Shown here: piece by piece, positions 9,160-18,110 of the stretch
How positions within the stretch are numbered: position 1 is the stretch's first letter
How the letters are laid out: each line of letters opens with the position of its first letter
Source: JBBRBB01 sp963830175
GTDB taxonomy: Bacteria > Bacteroidota > Bacteroidia > Chitinophagales > Chitinophagaceae
Direction of reading: 5' to 3'
Assembly: GCA_963830175.1 (NCBI GenBank)
Contig: CAWHKV010000007.1
Coordinates: 186,001-250,000, forward strand
DNA: 64,000 nucleotides
Position numbers and translations under genes: made by a program
Notes under the pieces: generated by a model
Databases searched by the model: none
The model's input: only the letters and a program-made list of their open reading frames with translations
What the model was told of the DNA's origin: nothing

Positions 9160-9255
9160 TTACCTATTTTTCTTCTTATGACGGTTTTTTCTTAGCCGCT
9201 TTTTTCTTTTGTGCGTAGCAATTTTATGTCGCTTTCTTTTTTTACCACAGGGCAT
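9160..9255 (-). CDS. 31-residue basic protein, bS22/COX24 (AURKAIP1) type
   Basis: A very small gene: MPCGKKRKRHKIATHKRK... ending HKKKNR, 31 residues, mostly Lys, Arg and His. It resembles the short AURKAIP1/COX24-domain proteins annotated in many Bacteroidota. That family is related to mitochondrial ribosomal protein mS38 and mycobacterial bS22, which bind the small ribosomal subunit. The match is from memory of the family, not a search. It sits between the TPR gene (26 bases) and rng (173 bases) on the same strand. The start is the only ATG and the frame ends at TAA 9160-9162. Confidence 0.8.
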   Translation of the reverse strand: MPCGKKRKRHKIATHKRKKRLRKNRHKKKNR

Positions 9256-9281
9256 ACCTGAAAAATTTTTTAGTTAATATA

Positions 9282-10121
9282 TTATTGTAAAGTCTGAATT
9301 CTTCTGTCTATTTCGCTTTTTGCTTCTGGTATGCTAATCAGCGATTTTGCTTTTTTATACCACAATAAAGCATTTTGCTTATCTCCTTTCCGTTCATACG
9401 TTTCTGCCAGGTTAAAAACAGCCTCTAAATTGTCGGGTTGTTTATTTATCACTACCAGGAAATTCTCAATTGCTTTATCATATTGCCCGCTTTTAATACC
9501 GCCCAATCCCAGGATCATGCGAGCATAAACATTGCCTGGATCCTTTTCCGTTATATCCCTTAAAATGGCTATACCCTGCATTGGGTTTTCAGAAATATTT
9601 CCGAAAAGATAACAGGCTGCGATACCCACTTTAGATGAATCATTGCCTGGATTTATGACTAAAGCTTTCTCAAAAAGAACTTTTGCTTGCGTGGCAACCC
9701 ATGATTGTAATGGTCCGCCTTCACTTACCATTAGCTCATCTAAAAACAAATGGGCTGCAAATGTGAGCTTTTTTTCAGAATTTTCCAACTTAGCTGCTTC
9801 GCCAATATAATATTTACCAATTAGGGGCTGGTTGAGGGTATCGGAATAATAATGGTTCAGGTCGTGATAGCCTGCAATTTTTAGGTCTGTGTTTTCCTGA
9901 TTAGCAAGATTTGCCTCCAATTGTTTAACACGCATGGATTGTTCAGCCGGCAAGGTTTGATTAAATTGAGTTATATAATTATCCTGAGAATCATGGGCAT
10001 GATCGGAGGCATCGTGCTGCTCTGATGAAATAATTTTAGATGGTACGGTTTTACCAAAAAAAACCAGAACCAGCAACAAAACGAAGCCGGATAAAGCGAG
10101 TGCGAACTGTGATTTATTCAA
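9282..10121 (-). CDS. Membrane-anchored TPR-repeat protein
   Basis: A 279-residue protein with an N-terminal hydrophobic segment (about residues 6-24) serving as signal anchor, then a His/Asp-rich linker (HDASDHAHDSQDN). The C-terminal half has TPR-like helical pairs, clearest at about residues 190-265 (YARMILGLGGIKSGQYDKAI, NLEAVFNLAETYERKGDKQN). TPRs bind other proteins, so it is probably a periplasmic-facing scaffold. The gene starts 25 bases after the HU-like gene stop, which suggests cotranscription. A specific role is unknown. Confidence 0.8.
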   Translation of the reverse strand: MNKSQFALALSGFVLLLVLVFFGKTVPSKIISSEQHDASDHAHDSQDNYITQFNQTLPAEQSMRVKQLEANLANQENTDLKIAGYHDLNHYYSDTLNQPLIGKYYIGEAAKLENSEKKLTFAAHLFLDELMVSEGGPLQSWVATQAKVLFEKALVINPGNDSSKVGIAACYLFGNISENPMQGIAILRDITEKDPGNVYARMILGLGGIKSGQYDKAIENFLVVINKQPDNLEAVFNLAETYERKGDKQNALLWYKKAKSLISIPEAKSEIDRRIQTLQ

Positions 10122-10145
10122 ATAAAATATGTTGAGGCGGCCAAA

Positions 10146-10436
10146 TTACACCTGATTGTGTAATTGTTTAACCTCATTCACAAATTCTTTAGAAGGTTTA
10201 AATGCTGGAATGTAGTGTTCCGGAATTTGCACAGCAATATTCTTTTTAATATTTCTACCTATTTTGGCTGCGCGTTTTTTAGTTATGAAACTACCAAAAC
10301 CCCTTATATAAATATTTTCTCCCTTAGAGATATTTTCTTTTATTTCTTTAAGAAGTGTTTCAACTGTTACTAGAACATCTACTTTGGGTATTCCGGTCTT
10401 TTCTGAAATATTATTTATAAGGTCAGACTTACGCAT
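10146..10436 (-). CDS. HU/IHF-family DNA-binding protein
   Basis: A 96-residue histone-like protein that bends and compacts DNA as a dimer. The N-terminal MRKSDLINNISEKTGIPKVD and the flexible-arm region ENIYIRGFGSFITKKRAAK ... IGRN are characteristic. The C-terminal tail FKPSKEFVNEVK closes the fold. It is the first gene of the minus-strand cluster that continues with the TPR gene, the basic 31-residue gene and rng. HU and IHF cannot be told apart here. Confidence 0.93.
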   Translation of the reverse strand: MRKSDLINNISEKTGIPKVDVLVTVETLLKEIKENISKGENIYIRGFGSFITKKRAAKIGRNIKKNIAVQIPEHYIPAFKPSKEFVNEVKQLHNQV

Positions 10437-10597
10437 GGATATTTGTTTTTAAAGTAACTAATGTACCACAAAAAGCTTGTATAAGAAAGAATAAAATTAT
10501 CTATTGTCCTTAATAATCAAACTTTTTCAAATAAGTTGTTTTTACATATAGCAAAAATCATACTAACTCAATTATAACAATTTTCATCATTTTTTAT

Positions 10598-11659
10598 ATG
10601 CATTTAATTGACTTTTCTAAAACATTATTAAGGTGGAATATGCACCATAACGAACGGGAAATGCCGTGGAAAAATGAAAAGGATGCATATAAAATCTGGA
10701 TAAGTGAAATTATTTTACAACAAACAAGGGTTGAGCAGGGGTGGCATTATTACCTGCGATTTATTTCTGCATTTCCCACCATTGAAAGTCTCGCAAATGC
10801 AAGTGACGAAAAGGTATTTAAATTGTGGGAAGGATTGGGGTATTACAGCCGGTGCCGAAATTTAATTTATTCGGCAAAGTATATCATGAAAAATTTTGAG
10901 GGAGAATTTCCCTCGAATTATGAGGATATTTTAAAATTAAAGGGAATAGGTCCTTATACGGCGGCAGCTATTTCATCTTTTGCTTATAATTTACCATACC
11001 CTGTGGTAGATGGAAATGTGCTACGGGTTCTTGCCCGTGTTTTCGGTATATATGAGCCGGTAGATACCGATAAAGGCAAAAAGGTAATAAACAATCTTGC
11101 TACGCAATTAATATTAAATACCGATCCGGCCAGCTTTAACCAGGCTATTATGGATTTTGGCGCTACTATATGCAAACCCGTAAAACCCCTTTGTAATTTA
11201 TGTCCATTCAAAAAATACTGCATAGCCTTTATAAAAAACAGTATTGAGCAATTACCGGTTAAATTAACCAAAACAGTAAAAAAAGACAGGTGGATACATT
11301 ATTTCATTTTTAAACATAACCAAAACGTGTTGGTTCGAAAAAGATTAGCTAAAGATATTTGGCAAAATCTTTTCGAATTTTATCCCATTGAAACCCCTTT
11401 AGATAAGCAATGGAATGAAAAAGAGATTTTAAACGTTTTCAAATTATTAAAAATTGTCCCTGCCGGTTACTCTGTTCATACAGGCATACCGCAGCACTTA
11501 ACACATCGAACAATCAGGGGTTCAATTATTATGGTAGAAATAAAAACCCTTAAAAACATTTGTTTTCCGAACGACTTTTTCTGGCAGCCGCAAGCAAATC
11601 TGCATGAACTTTCTTTCCCGAAATACATTCATCAGAATTATTTTTCGCGGGTTAATTAG
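10598..11659 (+). CDS. mutY: A/G-specific adenine glycosylase MutY
   Basis: Removes adenine mispaired with 8-oxoguanine. In this 353-residue protein the catalytic Glu37 (WISEIILQQTRV) and Asp138 (PVVDGNV) fall at the same numbers as in E. coli MutY. The helix-hairpin-helix motif is LKGIGPYTAAA. The [4Fe-4S] cysteines are Cys192, 199, 202 and 208 (CKPVKPLCNLCPFKKYC), also as in E. coli. A divergent NUDIX-like C-terminal domain follows. It leads a plus-strand group with ssb, gldE and gldD, an order seen in other Bacteroidota. Confidence 0.97.
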   Translation: MHLIDFSKTLLRWNMHHNEREMPWKNEKDAYKIWISEIILQQTRVEQGWHYYLRFISAFPTIESLANASDEKVFKLWEGLGYYSRCRNLIYSAKYIMKNFEGEFPSNYEDILKLKGIGPYTAAAISSFAYNLPYPVVDGNVLRVLARVFGIYEPVDTDKGKKVINNLATQLILNTDPASFNQAIMDFGATICKPVKPLCNLCPFKKYCIAFIKNSIEQLPVKLTKTVKKDRWIHYFIFKHNQNVLVRKRLAKDIWQNLFEFYPIETPLDKQWNEKEILNVFKLLKIVPAGYSVHTGIPQHLTHRTIRGSIIMVEIKTLKNICFPNDFFWQPQANLHELSFPKYIHQNYFSRVN

Positions 11660-11760
11660 CAAAATTTGCTGAAAAATGCCTTTAAAATTATATGCTCTTT
11701 TTTGTTTAATTTTAAAATCAGACAAGAGGCGTTATTTTAAAAAGGGAAAAATTAAATAGT

Positions 11761-12210
11761 ATGAGAGGTGTAAACAGGGTTATGCTTATTGGTAATCTCG
11801 GTAAAGATCCCGATACGCAATATCTCGAGGGTAACATTGCCGTAGCAAAATTTCCACTGGCGACTACCGAAACCTATAAAGACAGAACCGGCAAATTGGT
11901 TTCCCAAACTGAATGGCATACAGTGGTTCTCTGGCGGGGCCTTGCCGAACTTTCTCAAAAGTATTTACACAAAGGCAGTTTAATATATATTGAAGGAAGA
12001 CTTAGAACTCGCAGTTGGGAAGACAGGGAAGGCAACCGCAAATTTGCAACAGAGGTTGTTGGCGATAACCTGATAATGCTCGATAAAAGAAATGAGGGCT
12101 CACAGGGTTTCCATGGTACATCTTCTCATGGTGGCGAAAATATTGAAGGTTTTCATTCAGATGAAATACCACCTATTACCGATGAAAATTCTTCGGGGCT
12201 GCCGTTTTAA
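11761..12210 (+). CDS. ssb: Single-stranded DNA-binding protein
   Basis: A 149-residue OB-fold protein that coats single-stranded DNA. The N-terminal RGVNRVMLIGNLGKDPDTQY and the WHTVVLWRGLAE region are typical. After a glycine/serine-rich linker the acidic tip ends DENSSGLPF, the tail used to recruit partner proteins. It lies about 100 bases after mutY and before gldE. Confidence 0.97.
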   Translation: MRGVNRVMLIGNLGKDPDTQYLEGNIAVAKFPLATTETYKDRTGKLVSQTEWHTVVLWRGLAELSQKYLHKGSLIYIEGRLRTRSWEDREGNRKFATEVVGDNLIMLDKRNEGSQGFHGTSSHGGENIEGFHSDEIPPITDENSSGLPF

Positions 12211-12294
12211 ATTATTAATTTAATTTTGGCAGAATTATAAACATGTTGCAATCTTCTATCTGCCTTAAAAGCATATTCACGAAAAATTATTATT

Positions 12295-13641
12295 TTGGAA
12301 ATTAACTATGCGCATTTGCAAAGCAGCATGCACTTGCTTTTTGTTTCTACACTTGATAATCAAAGCCTGACTGTACTTATTTTTTTACTGCTTGCTTTTA
12401 TTATGTTATCGTTTGTGGTGTCTGGTGCCGAGGTAGCATTTTTCTCTCTCAATCATAAAGACCTTAACCTCCTAAAAACAAAACAGCAACCGCCTTACCA
12501 GCGAATTTTAGATATGCTGGAAACGCCTAAACTATTGCTGGCTTCTTTTATTATTGCCAACAGCTTTGCTAACATCGCCATCATTATAATTTCAAATATT
12601 GTACTGGATCATTTATTCCAGTTTGATATGATCCATTTTTCATGGCTCGCGTTTACTATTAAAGTACTGGTAGTAGCATCTATTCTGTTGTTGTTTTGCG
12701 AGATTATTCCTAAAGTATACGCTAACAACAACAACATCAGGTTTGCCAAAGATTTTGGAATAATTGCCGAAGCTGTATTTTATATATTTAAAGGAATGGG
12801 TAATGGCCTTGTAAAATATTCAGACATTGTTGAAAGAAAACTTACTAAAAAAGCCGGGGGTATGTACAGCTTCGAAGAGTTAGACCAGGCAATAGAAGTT
12901 TCAAACCAAACAACAGCAAGCGAAAAAGAAAAGAATATTTTGAAGGGTATTGTTAAGTTCGGAAATATCACAGTTAAACAGGTAATGCGTGCCAGGCTAG
13001 ATGTTAATGGTATTGATTATAAAATATCTTTCGCAGACCTGGTTAAAAACGCTGAAGAATTGCATTACAGCAGACTTCCCGTTTATAAAGAAGACCTTGA
13101 TAATGTTGTTGGCATAATTAATACAAAAGATATTCTTCCGCATCTCGATAACCTTTCCGATTTTGATTGGCACCCGCTAATAAGAGCACCCTATTTTGTG
13201 CATGAGCAAAAAATGATAGAAGACCTTCTTAAAGAATTTCAGGGAAAACATATTCATTTTGCCATTGTTGTTGATGAATTTGGCGGCACCAGCGGTATTG
13301 TAACGCTGGAAGACATTCTTGAAGAAATTATTGGAGATATTAAGGATGAATTTGACGATGAAGAAAGCGGGTTTAAAAAGCTGGATGACAACAATTATAT
13401 TTTTGAGGGCCGCACCATGATTAATGATGTTTGCAAACTAATGGATTTGCCCGGCGATACATTCGATTCTGTAAAAGGTGAAGGCAACTCACTTGCAGGG
13501 TTGGTTTTAGAAATAGCAGGCGAAATTCCCACAACAAACCAGGTAGTTATTGCCGGCGATTTTGAATTCACGGTAATTGAAGTGGTAAAAAACCACCTGG
13601 AGAAAATAAAAGTTACCATTAAACCTCAGCACGTAGCGTAG
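12295..13641 (+). CDS. gldE: Gliding motility-associated protein GldE
   Basis: A CorC/HlyC-type membrane protein of 448 residues (437 if the ATG at 12328 is used; 12295 is a TTG). Four hydrophobic segments of a DUF21/CNNM domain span about residues 25-165. A pair of CBS domains follows (about 215-345, with VVDEFGGTSGIVTLEDILEEIIGDI), then a CorC_HlyC C-terminal domain. In Flavobacterium johnsoniae GldE sits with GldD after ssb and supports gliding and type IX secretion; the same order here supports the name. A transport role cannot be excluded from sequence alone. Confidence 0.9.
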   Translation: MEINYAHLQSSMHLLFVSTLDNQSLTVLIFLLLAFIMLSFVVSGAEVAFFSLNHKDLNLLKTKQQPPYQRILDMLETPKLLLASFIIANSFANIAIIIISNIVLDHLFQFDMIHFSWLAFTIKVLVVASILLLFCEIIPKVYANNNNIRFAKDFGIIAEAVFYIFKGMGNGLVKYSDIVERKLTKKAGGMYSFEELDQAIEVSNQTTASEKEKNILKGIVKFGNITVKQVMRARLDVNGIDYKISFADLVKNAEELHYSRLPVYKEDLDNVVGIINTKDILPHLDNLSDFDWHPLIRAPYFVHEQKMIEDLLKEFQGKHIHFAIVVDEFGGTSGIVTLEDILEEIIGDIKDEFDDEESGFKKLDDNNYIFEGRTMINDVCKLMDLPGDTFDSVKGEGNSLAGLVLEIAGEIPTTNQVVIAGDFEFTVIEVVKNHLEKIKVTIKPQHVA

Positions 13642-13675
13642 CATTACCCGCTTTTTACTTTCAACAAATAATATT

Positions 13676-14278
13676 TTGATCAACCTTTCAGCAATAAATT
13701 TAAAACGCACATTACTATTTGTGGCAGTTTTATCTTTCAATTGCAACAGTCCATTCACACCTAAACCCACTGGATATTATAACATAGACTTCCCTCAAAA
13801 GAAATACAGGCTTTTTCAACAGGAAGGATACCCTTACTCTTTTGAATATCCGGAATATGCCAGAATAGTGAAAGACTCGGTTTTTTTTGGAGAAGACCCT
13901 GAAAATCCGTGGTGGATAAACATAGAATTTCCGCAGTTCTCAGGGCGAATTTATACCAGTTATAAAAGTTTGAAACAATACCAGTTAGAAAAATTATTAA
14001 ATGACGCATTCAATCTAACCAATAAACACTCTCAAAAAGCATCTTACATAAATGACTCCCTTATAGAAACACCAAACAATGTTCATGGAATGTTTTTTAA
14101 AGTAGAAGGTAATGTAGCTACGGCAAACCAATTTTTTCTAACAGATTCTACTAAGAATTTCTTAAGAGGTGCACTCTATTTCGATGCTACCCCAAACCAG
14201 GACAGCCTAAAACCGGTGAACGATTTTCTTGTGCAGGATATGATGCATATGATCAACACCTTTAAATGGAACAATTAA
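13676..14278 (+). CDS. gldD: Gliding motility lipoprotein GldD
   Basis: A 200-residue protein with an N-terminal hydrophobic segment ending in a likely lipidated cysteine (VLSFNC, about residue 23), so it should be anchored to a membrane. The PTGYYNIDFPQKKYRLF region and its place directly after gldE match GldD, which is needed for gliding and T9SS function in F. johnsoniae. No Met codon precedes the signal region, so the TTG at 13676 is the likely start. The gap to gldE is 34 bases. Confidence 0.9.
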   Translation: MINLSAINLKRTLLFVAVLSFNCNSPFTPKPTGYYNIDFPQKKYRLFQQEGYPYSFEYPEYARIVKDSVFFGEDPENPWWINIEFPQFSGRIYTSYKSLKQYQLEKLLNDAFNLTNKHSQKASYINDSLIETPNNVHGMFFKVEGNVATANQFFLTDSTKNFLRGALYFDATPNQDSLKPVNDFLVQDMMHMINTFKWNN

Positions 14279-14346
14279 AACATTTGCCCTTTTTAGAAAT
14301 CTTTCATCCTGATTAATACATCTACCTTTACTTAAACCCTGTTTTA

Positions 14347-14946
14347 ATGATTGCCATTGATAATAAACTGGTAAGTGATGAAGTAATAGAAGCGCAGTTT
14401 GTTTGCGACCTTAATAAATGCAAAGGCGGCTGCTGCGAGGATGGCGATGCAGGCGCTCCTCTTGAAACTGCAGAGCTGGAAGAATTAATTAATTGTTACG
14501 AAGAAGTAAAGCCATATTTAACCAAAGAAGGAAAAGATGTTATTGAGCGAAATGGCAAGTATTATTTTGACGATTATTTCGGCTGGGTAACACCTACCAT
14601 AGAAAACAAGATCTGTGCATACGGATACCGGGATGAAAGTGGCATAATAAAATGTGGAATAGAACAGGCTTATAATGATGGAAAAACCAGTTGGAAAAAA
14701 CCTATCAGTTGTCACCTTTTTCCCATTAAAATAATCAAAAGTAAAATTGAAGAAAACCTGGAATATGTTAACTACGAACCCCGCAAGGATTTGTGTAAAC
14801 CCGCATGCAAACTGGGTAAAAAATTAAAGGTGCCTGTTTATATTTTTTTAAAAGACGCGCTTGTAAGAAAATACGGTCAGGAATTTTATAACACCCTGGA
14901 GGCTACAGCCAGGCACCTTTCTGCAAAAAAAACTGAAATGCCTTAA
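14347..14946 (+). CDS. DUF3109 family protein (cysteine-rich)
   Basis: A 199-residue soluble protein with a cysteine cluster near the N-terminus (CDLNKCKGGCC) and further cysteines at KICAYG, IKCGIEQ, ISCHLFP and CKPACK. This pattern fits DUF3109, whose members are thought to bind iron or zinc; the biochemical role is not established. It follows gldD by about 70 bases and ends 8 bases from the convergent universal stress protein gene. Confidence 0.88.
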   Translation: MIAIDNKLVSDEVIEAQFVCDLNKCKGGCCEDGDAGAPLETAELEELINCYEEVKPYLTKEGKDVIERNGKYYFDDYFGWVTPTIENKICAYGYRDESGIIKCGIEQAYNDGKTSWKKPISCHLFPIKIIKSKIEENLEYVNYEPRKDLCKPACKLGKKLKVPVYIFLKDALVRKYGQEFYNTLEATARHLSAKKTEMP

Positions 14947-14954
14947 CCCGCTAT

Positions 14955-15737
14955 TTATTCATGCACCACCATAACCGGAACTGAACTTTGGTAAGCCAGC
15001 GCTTTTGTATGGTCTGTTTTAAATAATTTATAAACTAAAGAATGCTCTTTATTTATGGTAATTATCAGGTCTATATTTTTATCTGAAGCAAATTGATTAA
15101 TAGCAGTATCTATATCCAATAATCTTAAAAAATAAAATTCAGGATTAAATTCAGAAAACATTTCTTTTAGCTTGCTTTGTTCTGCTGCGTATTCTTCGGT
15201 AATGGCAACATAATGTTCAGAATTTACATTTACTACATGCAGCTTGGCATCGAAAGCCTTAAGTATTTTCTTAATAGGAGCAGATGGTGTGGTACTTACC
15301 ACATTGCGCAGGTCTGAAGTAAGCAGTACATTTTTAATTTCACTGTACTCACTATTATTCGGAATAATCATTACCGGGCAATATTTATTCTCTGCCATTT
15401 TTAATGCATTGCTGCCCATAAATACCTGTGCAAGCGAAGACCTTCCTGTAATACCCATTATAATAAGGTCTGCATCGCGGTGCCTCGCTAACTTTTCAAG
15501 CTCTACCAAAAAATCTCCCTGTTCTGCTAGTGTGGTAATATTTGCAGAGCGGTTTAGGAGTAATTCATTTTTTAATTTTTGAAGACTTTCTTCCCGGTTT
15601 TCACCAGCCTCTGCTTTTTCGTAGGCGTGATAAAGAATAATTTCTACTTCAGGGTGAACGGACAAAAGCTTTATGGCATATTGCGCAGCCCTAACTGATG
15701 AGTCTGAAAAATCTGTTGGAATAATAACTGTATTCAT
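14955..15737 (-). CDS. Tandem universal stress protein
   Basis: A 260-residue cytoplasmic protein with two UspA-like domains. The first (about residues 1-145) keeps the ATP-binding pattern G-x2-G-x9-G-S in GITGRSSLAQVFMGS. The second (about 150-260) lacks an obvious copy, so perhaps only one domain binds ATP. Such proteins help cells survive stress by poorly defined means. A minus-strand TACTTTTG at 15771-15764 is a likely -7 box. Confidence 0.92.
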   Translation of the reverse strand: MNTVIIPTDFSDSSVRAAQYAIKLLSVHPEVEIILYHAYEKAEAGENREESLQKLKNELLLNRSANITTLAEQGDFLVELEKLARHRDADLIIMGITGRSSLAQVFMGSNALKMAENKYCPVMIIPNNSEYSEIKNVLLTSDLRNVVSTTPSAPIKKILKAFDAKLHVVNVNSEHYVAITEEYAAEQSKLKEMFSEFNPEFYFLRLLDIDTAINQFASDKNIDLIITINKEHSLVYKLFKTDHTKALAYQSSVPVMVVHE

Positions 15738-15763
15738 ATCTAAGTTTTATTTTTTAGAGAATG

Positions 15764-15771
15764 CAAAAGTA
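15764..15771 (-). promoter_or_regulatory. Candidate -7 box of the universal stress gene
   Basis: TACTTTTG on the minus strand, about 27 bases before the ATG. The nearest TTG upstream is about 23 bases away, slightly too far for an ideal -33. Confidence 0.45.
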
Positions 15772-15807
15772 CAGTACCCTTTTTTAAGGGCATACAATAT
15801 AATTAGG

Positions 15808-17055
15808 TTAAACCAATTCAATTAAGGTTACTTCGGGTAAAATACCTACCCTGCCCGGGTAACCAATAAAGCCATACCCCCTGTTTACATATAATTTTTG
15901 TTTGCCCACTTCATAAAGACCCGCCCATTGTTTATATACCCATTGTACCGGGCTCCATTTAAAATAGGGATTTTCCAAACCGAATTGCATGCCGTGTGTA
16001 TGCCCGGCAAGCATCAGGTCAACATCAGTATACTTTGTAGTTATTTCCGCATTCCAGTGACTGGGATCATGGCTCATTAAAATTTTAAAAGGTATTTTCT
16101 CAGTACCCGGGTAAGCCTTATCCATTTTACCATATTTAGGAAAACGGGCAAAGGCGCTCCAATTTTCAACCCCAAGCAAAGCGATCTGTTCATTATCTTT
16201 TTCAAGTATAACATGTTCATTCATTAATAACCGCCAGCCCATATTTGCCTGGATGCTAAAAAGCTTTTCTAAATTCCTGGTTTTTTCTTCAGGTGTTTTC
16301 CAATTAGCATAATCTCCGTAATCATGATTTCCCAGCGTACTAAAAACCCCCATGGGTGCCTGCAAACGGCTAAAGATATCGGTATAATTATCCATCTCAT
16401 CTGCACGATCATTAACAAGATCGCCTGTAAACAAAATAATATCAGGCTTTGCCTTAATAATCATTTCTATACCCTTCGTAACCGCAGCCTTATCAGTAAA
16501 GCTGCCACTATGTATATCACTTATATGTATGATCTTTAGTCCCTTAAACCCTTTCGGGAGGTTGGTATACGCCAGCTTTATTTTTTTGAGCTGGTAGTTA
16601 TATTTATTGGAGAAGCCGATAAAAAGTGCAGAAACAAGGGTAGTACCCAGGGTAACACCTGCCCAGGTTAAAAAAGAAGATCTTGTAATGCCGCCTTCTT
16701 CCGGAACAAAGTCTACCCCACTTTGCGGAAAAATTTTAGACATCAGCCAAACAACCCCCCGGCGGATATCGTCTGTTAACAAAAAAACCGAAGCAATTAG
16801 TTTTCCAAAAAACAAGGCTACAACAATGGCAAAAAGATAATTTCTTAAAACAGGGTTCTTTTCAAAATAAGGTTGCGTTGGAAAAAGCAATATAAATAAC
16901 ATGGATGCAAGAGAAATTACCCAATACACACTATAGGTGGCTATTTTAATACGATCCGAATTATTTTGTGATAGAAATTTTACGCCATAAAAAACATACA
17001 GGTCTATCAGAATTACAATAATTACTACAATCCACCATCCATTCATACTTCTCAT
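15808..17055 (-). CDS. Membrane-anchored metallophosphoesterase
   Basis: A 415-residue protein with about four hydrophobic segments in the first 150 residues and a C-terminal calcineurin-like phosphoesterase domain. The metal-binding motifs appear in order: HISDIHSG, FTGDLVND, LGNHDYG, MSHDP and AGHTHG. This layout matches YaeI/YkoE-type enzymes, some of which act on lipid or nucleotide diphosphates; the substrate here is unknown. The start may be the ATG at 17055 or the one at 17046. Divergent from parA. Confidence 0.92.
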   Translation of the reverse strand: MRSMNGWWIVVIIVILIDLYVFYGVKFLSQNNSDRIKIATYSVYWVISLASMLFILLFPTQPYFEKNPVLRNYLFAIVVALFFGKLIASVFLLTDDIRRGVVWLMSKIFPQSGVDFVPEEGGITRSSFLTWAGVTLGTTLVSALFIGFSNKYNYQLKKIKLAYTNLPKGFKGLKIIHISDIHSGSFTDKAAVTKGIEMIIKAKPDIILFTGDLVNDRADEMDNYTDIFSRLQAPMGVFSTLGNHDYGDYANWKTPEEKTRNLEKLFSIQANMGWRLLMNEHVILEKDNEQIALLGVENWSAFARFPKYGKMDKAYPGTEKIPFKILMSHDPSHWNAEITTKYTDVDLMLAGHTHGMQFGLENPYFKWSPVQWVYKQWAGLYEVGKQKLYVNRGYGFIGYPGRVGILPEVTLIELV

Positions 17056-17101
17056 GTTTTATAATTAATCACCTTCAAAATTCACTGTAAATAAAGATGT
17101 G

Positions 17102-17131
17102 CAAAAATATATTTATGTAATCGGTCGCAAA
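17102..17131 (-). promoter_or_regulatory. Promoter of the metallophosphoesterase gene
   Basis: Minus-strand TTTG (17131-17128) and TATTTTTG (17109-17102) with an 18-base spacer, close to the Bacteroidota consensus, about 50 bases before the start codon. Confidence 0.6.
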
Positions 17132-17272
17132 CACTGATATTAGTTGCATTGTAATTACGGCAACCTGAAAGTTTAGATTAGGTTAAAATAAATAAAGTTT
17201 CAATTTTAGTATTGATTTTTGAAGGCCAAAACAAATTTAATAACCATTAACACCAACCGGATATTTTAAAAT

Positions 17273-18073
17273 ATGGCAAGAATTATAGGTGTAGCAAATC
17301 AAAAAGGTGGAGTCGGAAAAACCACAACAGCAATAAACCTTGCTGCAAGCCTTGCTGTGCTTGAGTTTAAAACGCTGCTGGTAGATGCCGACCCGCAGGC
17401 AAACAGTACAACAGGTGTAGGCTTTGACCTGCATAATGTAAATATTAGCCTGTATGAATGTATGATTAATAATGCCACTGCAGATGAAGTGATATTAAAA
17501 AGTGAAGTACCAAACCTGTACCTCATTCCTTCTCATATTGATTTGGTTGGCGCCGAAATAGAAATGATAAATTATCCTGAAAGGGAACTGGTATTAAAGA
17601 ATTTATTAAAACCAGTGCAGGATGATTATGATTTTATAGTGATTGATTGTTCTCCCTCGCTTGGGTTAATAACTGTGAACGCCTTAACTGCAGCAGACAG
17701 TGTAATTGTTCCTGTTCAATGTGAATTTTTTGCTTTGGAAGGTTTGGGCAAATTATTAAATACCATTAAGATCGTTCAAAACCGGTTAAATACTGAACTG
17801 GAAATTGAAGGCATTTTAATGACTATGTATGATGGGCGTCTAAGACTTTGCAACCAGGTCGTTAGCGAAGTAAGAAGGCATTTTGATGAAATGGTCTTCA
17901 GCACCATTATACATCGTAATACCAGGTTGAGCGAGGCGCCAAGTTTTGGAAAGCCTGCCATTTTATATGATAGTGAAAGCAAAGGTGCCATTAACTATCT
18001 TAACCTCGCGAAAGAAGTATTGCAAAAAAATAACATGACTAAAATTTCGCAGGAAGAAAAAATAATTGATTAA
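17273..18073 (+). CDS. parA: Chromosome partitioning ATPase ParA (Soj)
   Basis: A 266-residue deviant-Walker ATPase that, with ParB, segregates the chromosome origin. The N-terminal motif KGGVGKTTTAINLAASLA starts at residue 10. The VDADPQANST and FIVIDCSPSLG motifs follow. The gene begins a plus-strand run with parB and a DUF5683 gene. Confidence 0.96.
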   Translation: MARIIGVANQKGGVGKTTTAINLAASLAVLEFKTLLVDADPQANSTTGVGFDLHNVNISLYECMINNATADEVILKSEVPNLYLIPSHIDLVGAEIEMINYPERELVLKNLLKPVQDDYDFIVIDCSPSLGLITVNALTAADSVIVPVQCEFFALEGLGKLLNTIKIVQNRLNTELEIEGILMTMYDGRLRLCNQVVSEVRRHFDEMVFSTIIHRNTRLSEAPSFGKPAILYDSESKGAINYLNLAKEVLQKNNMTKISQEEKIID

Positions 18074-18110
18074 CAAAACACTTCTGCAGAGAGAATAAAA
18101 GTTAGAGACA

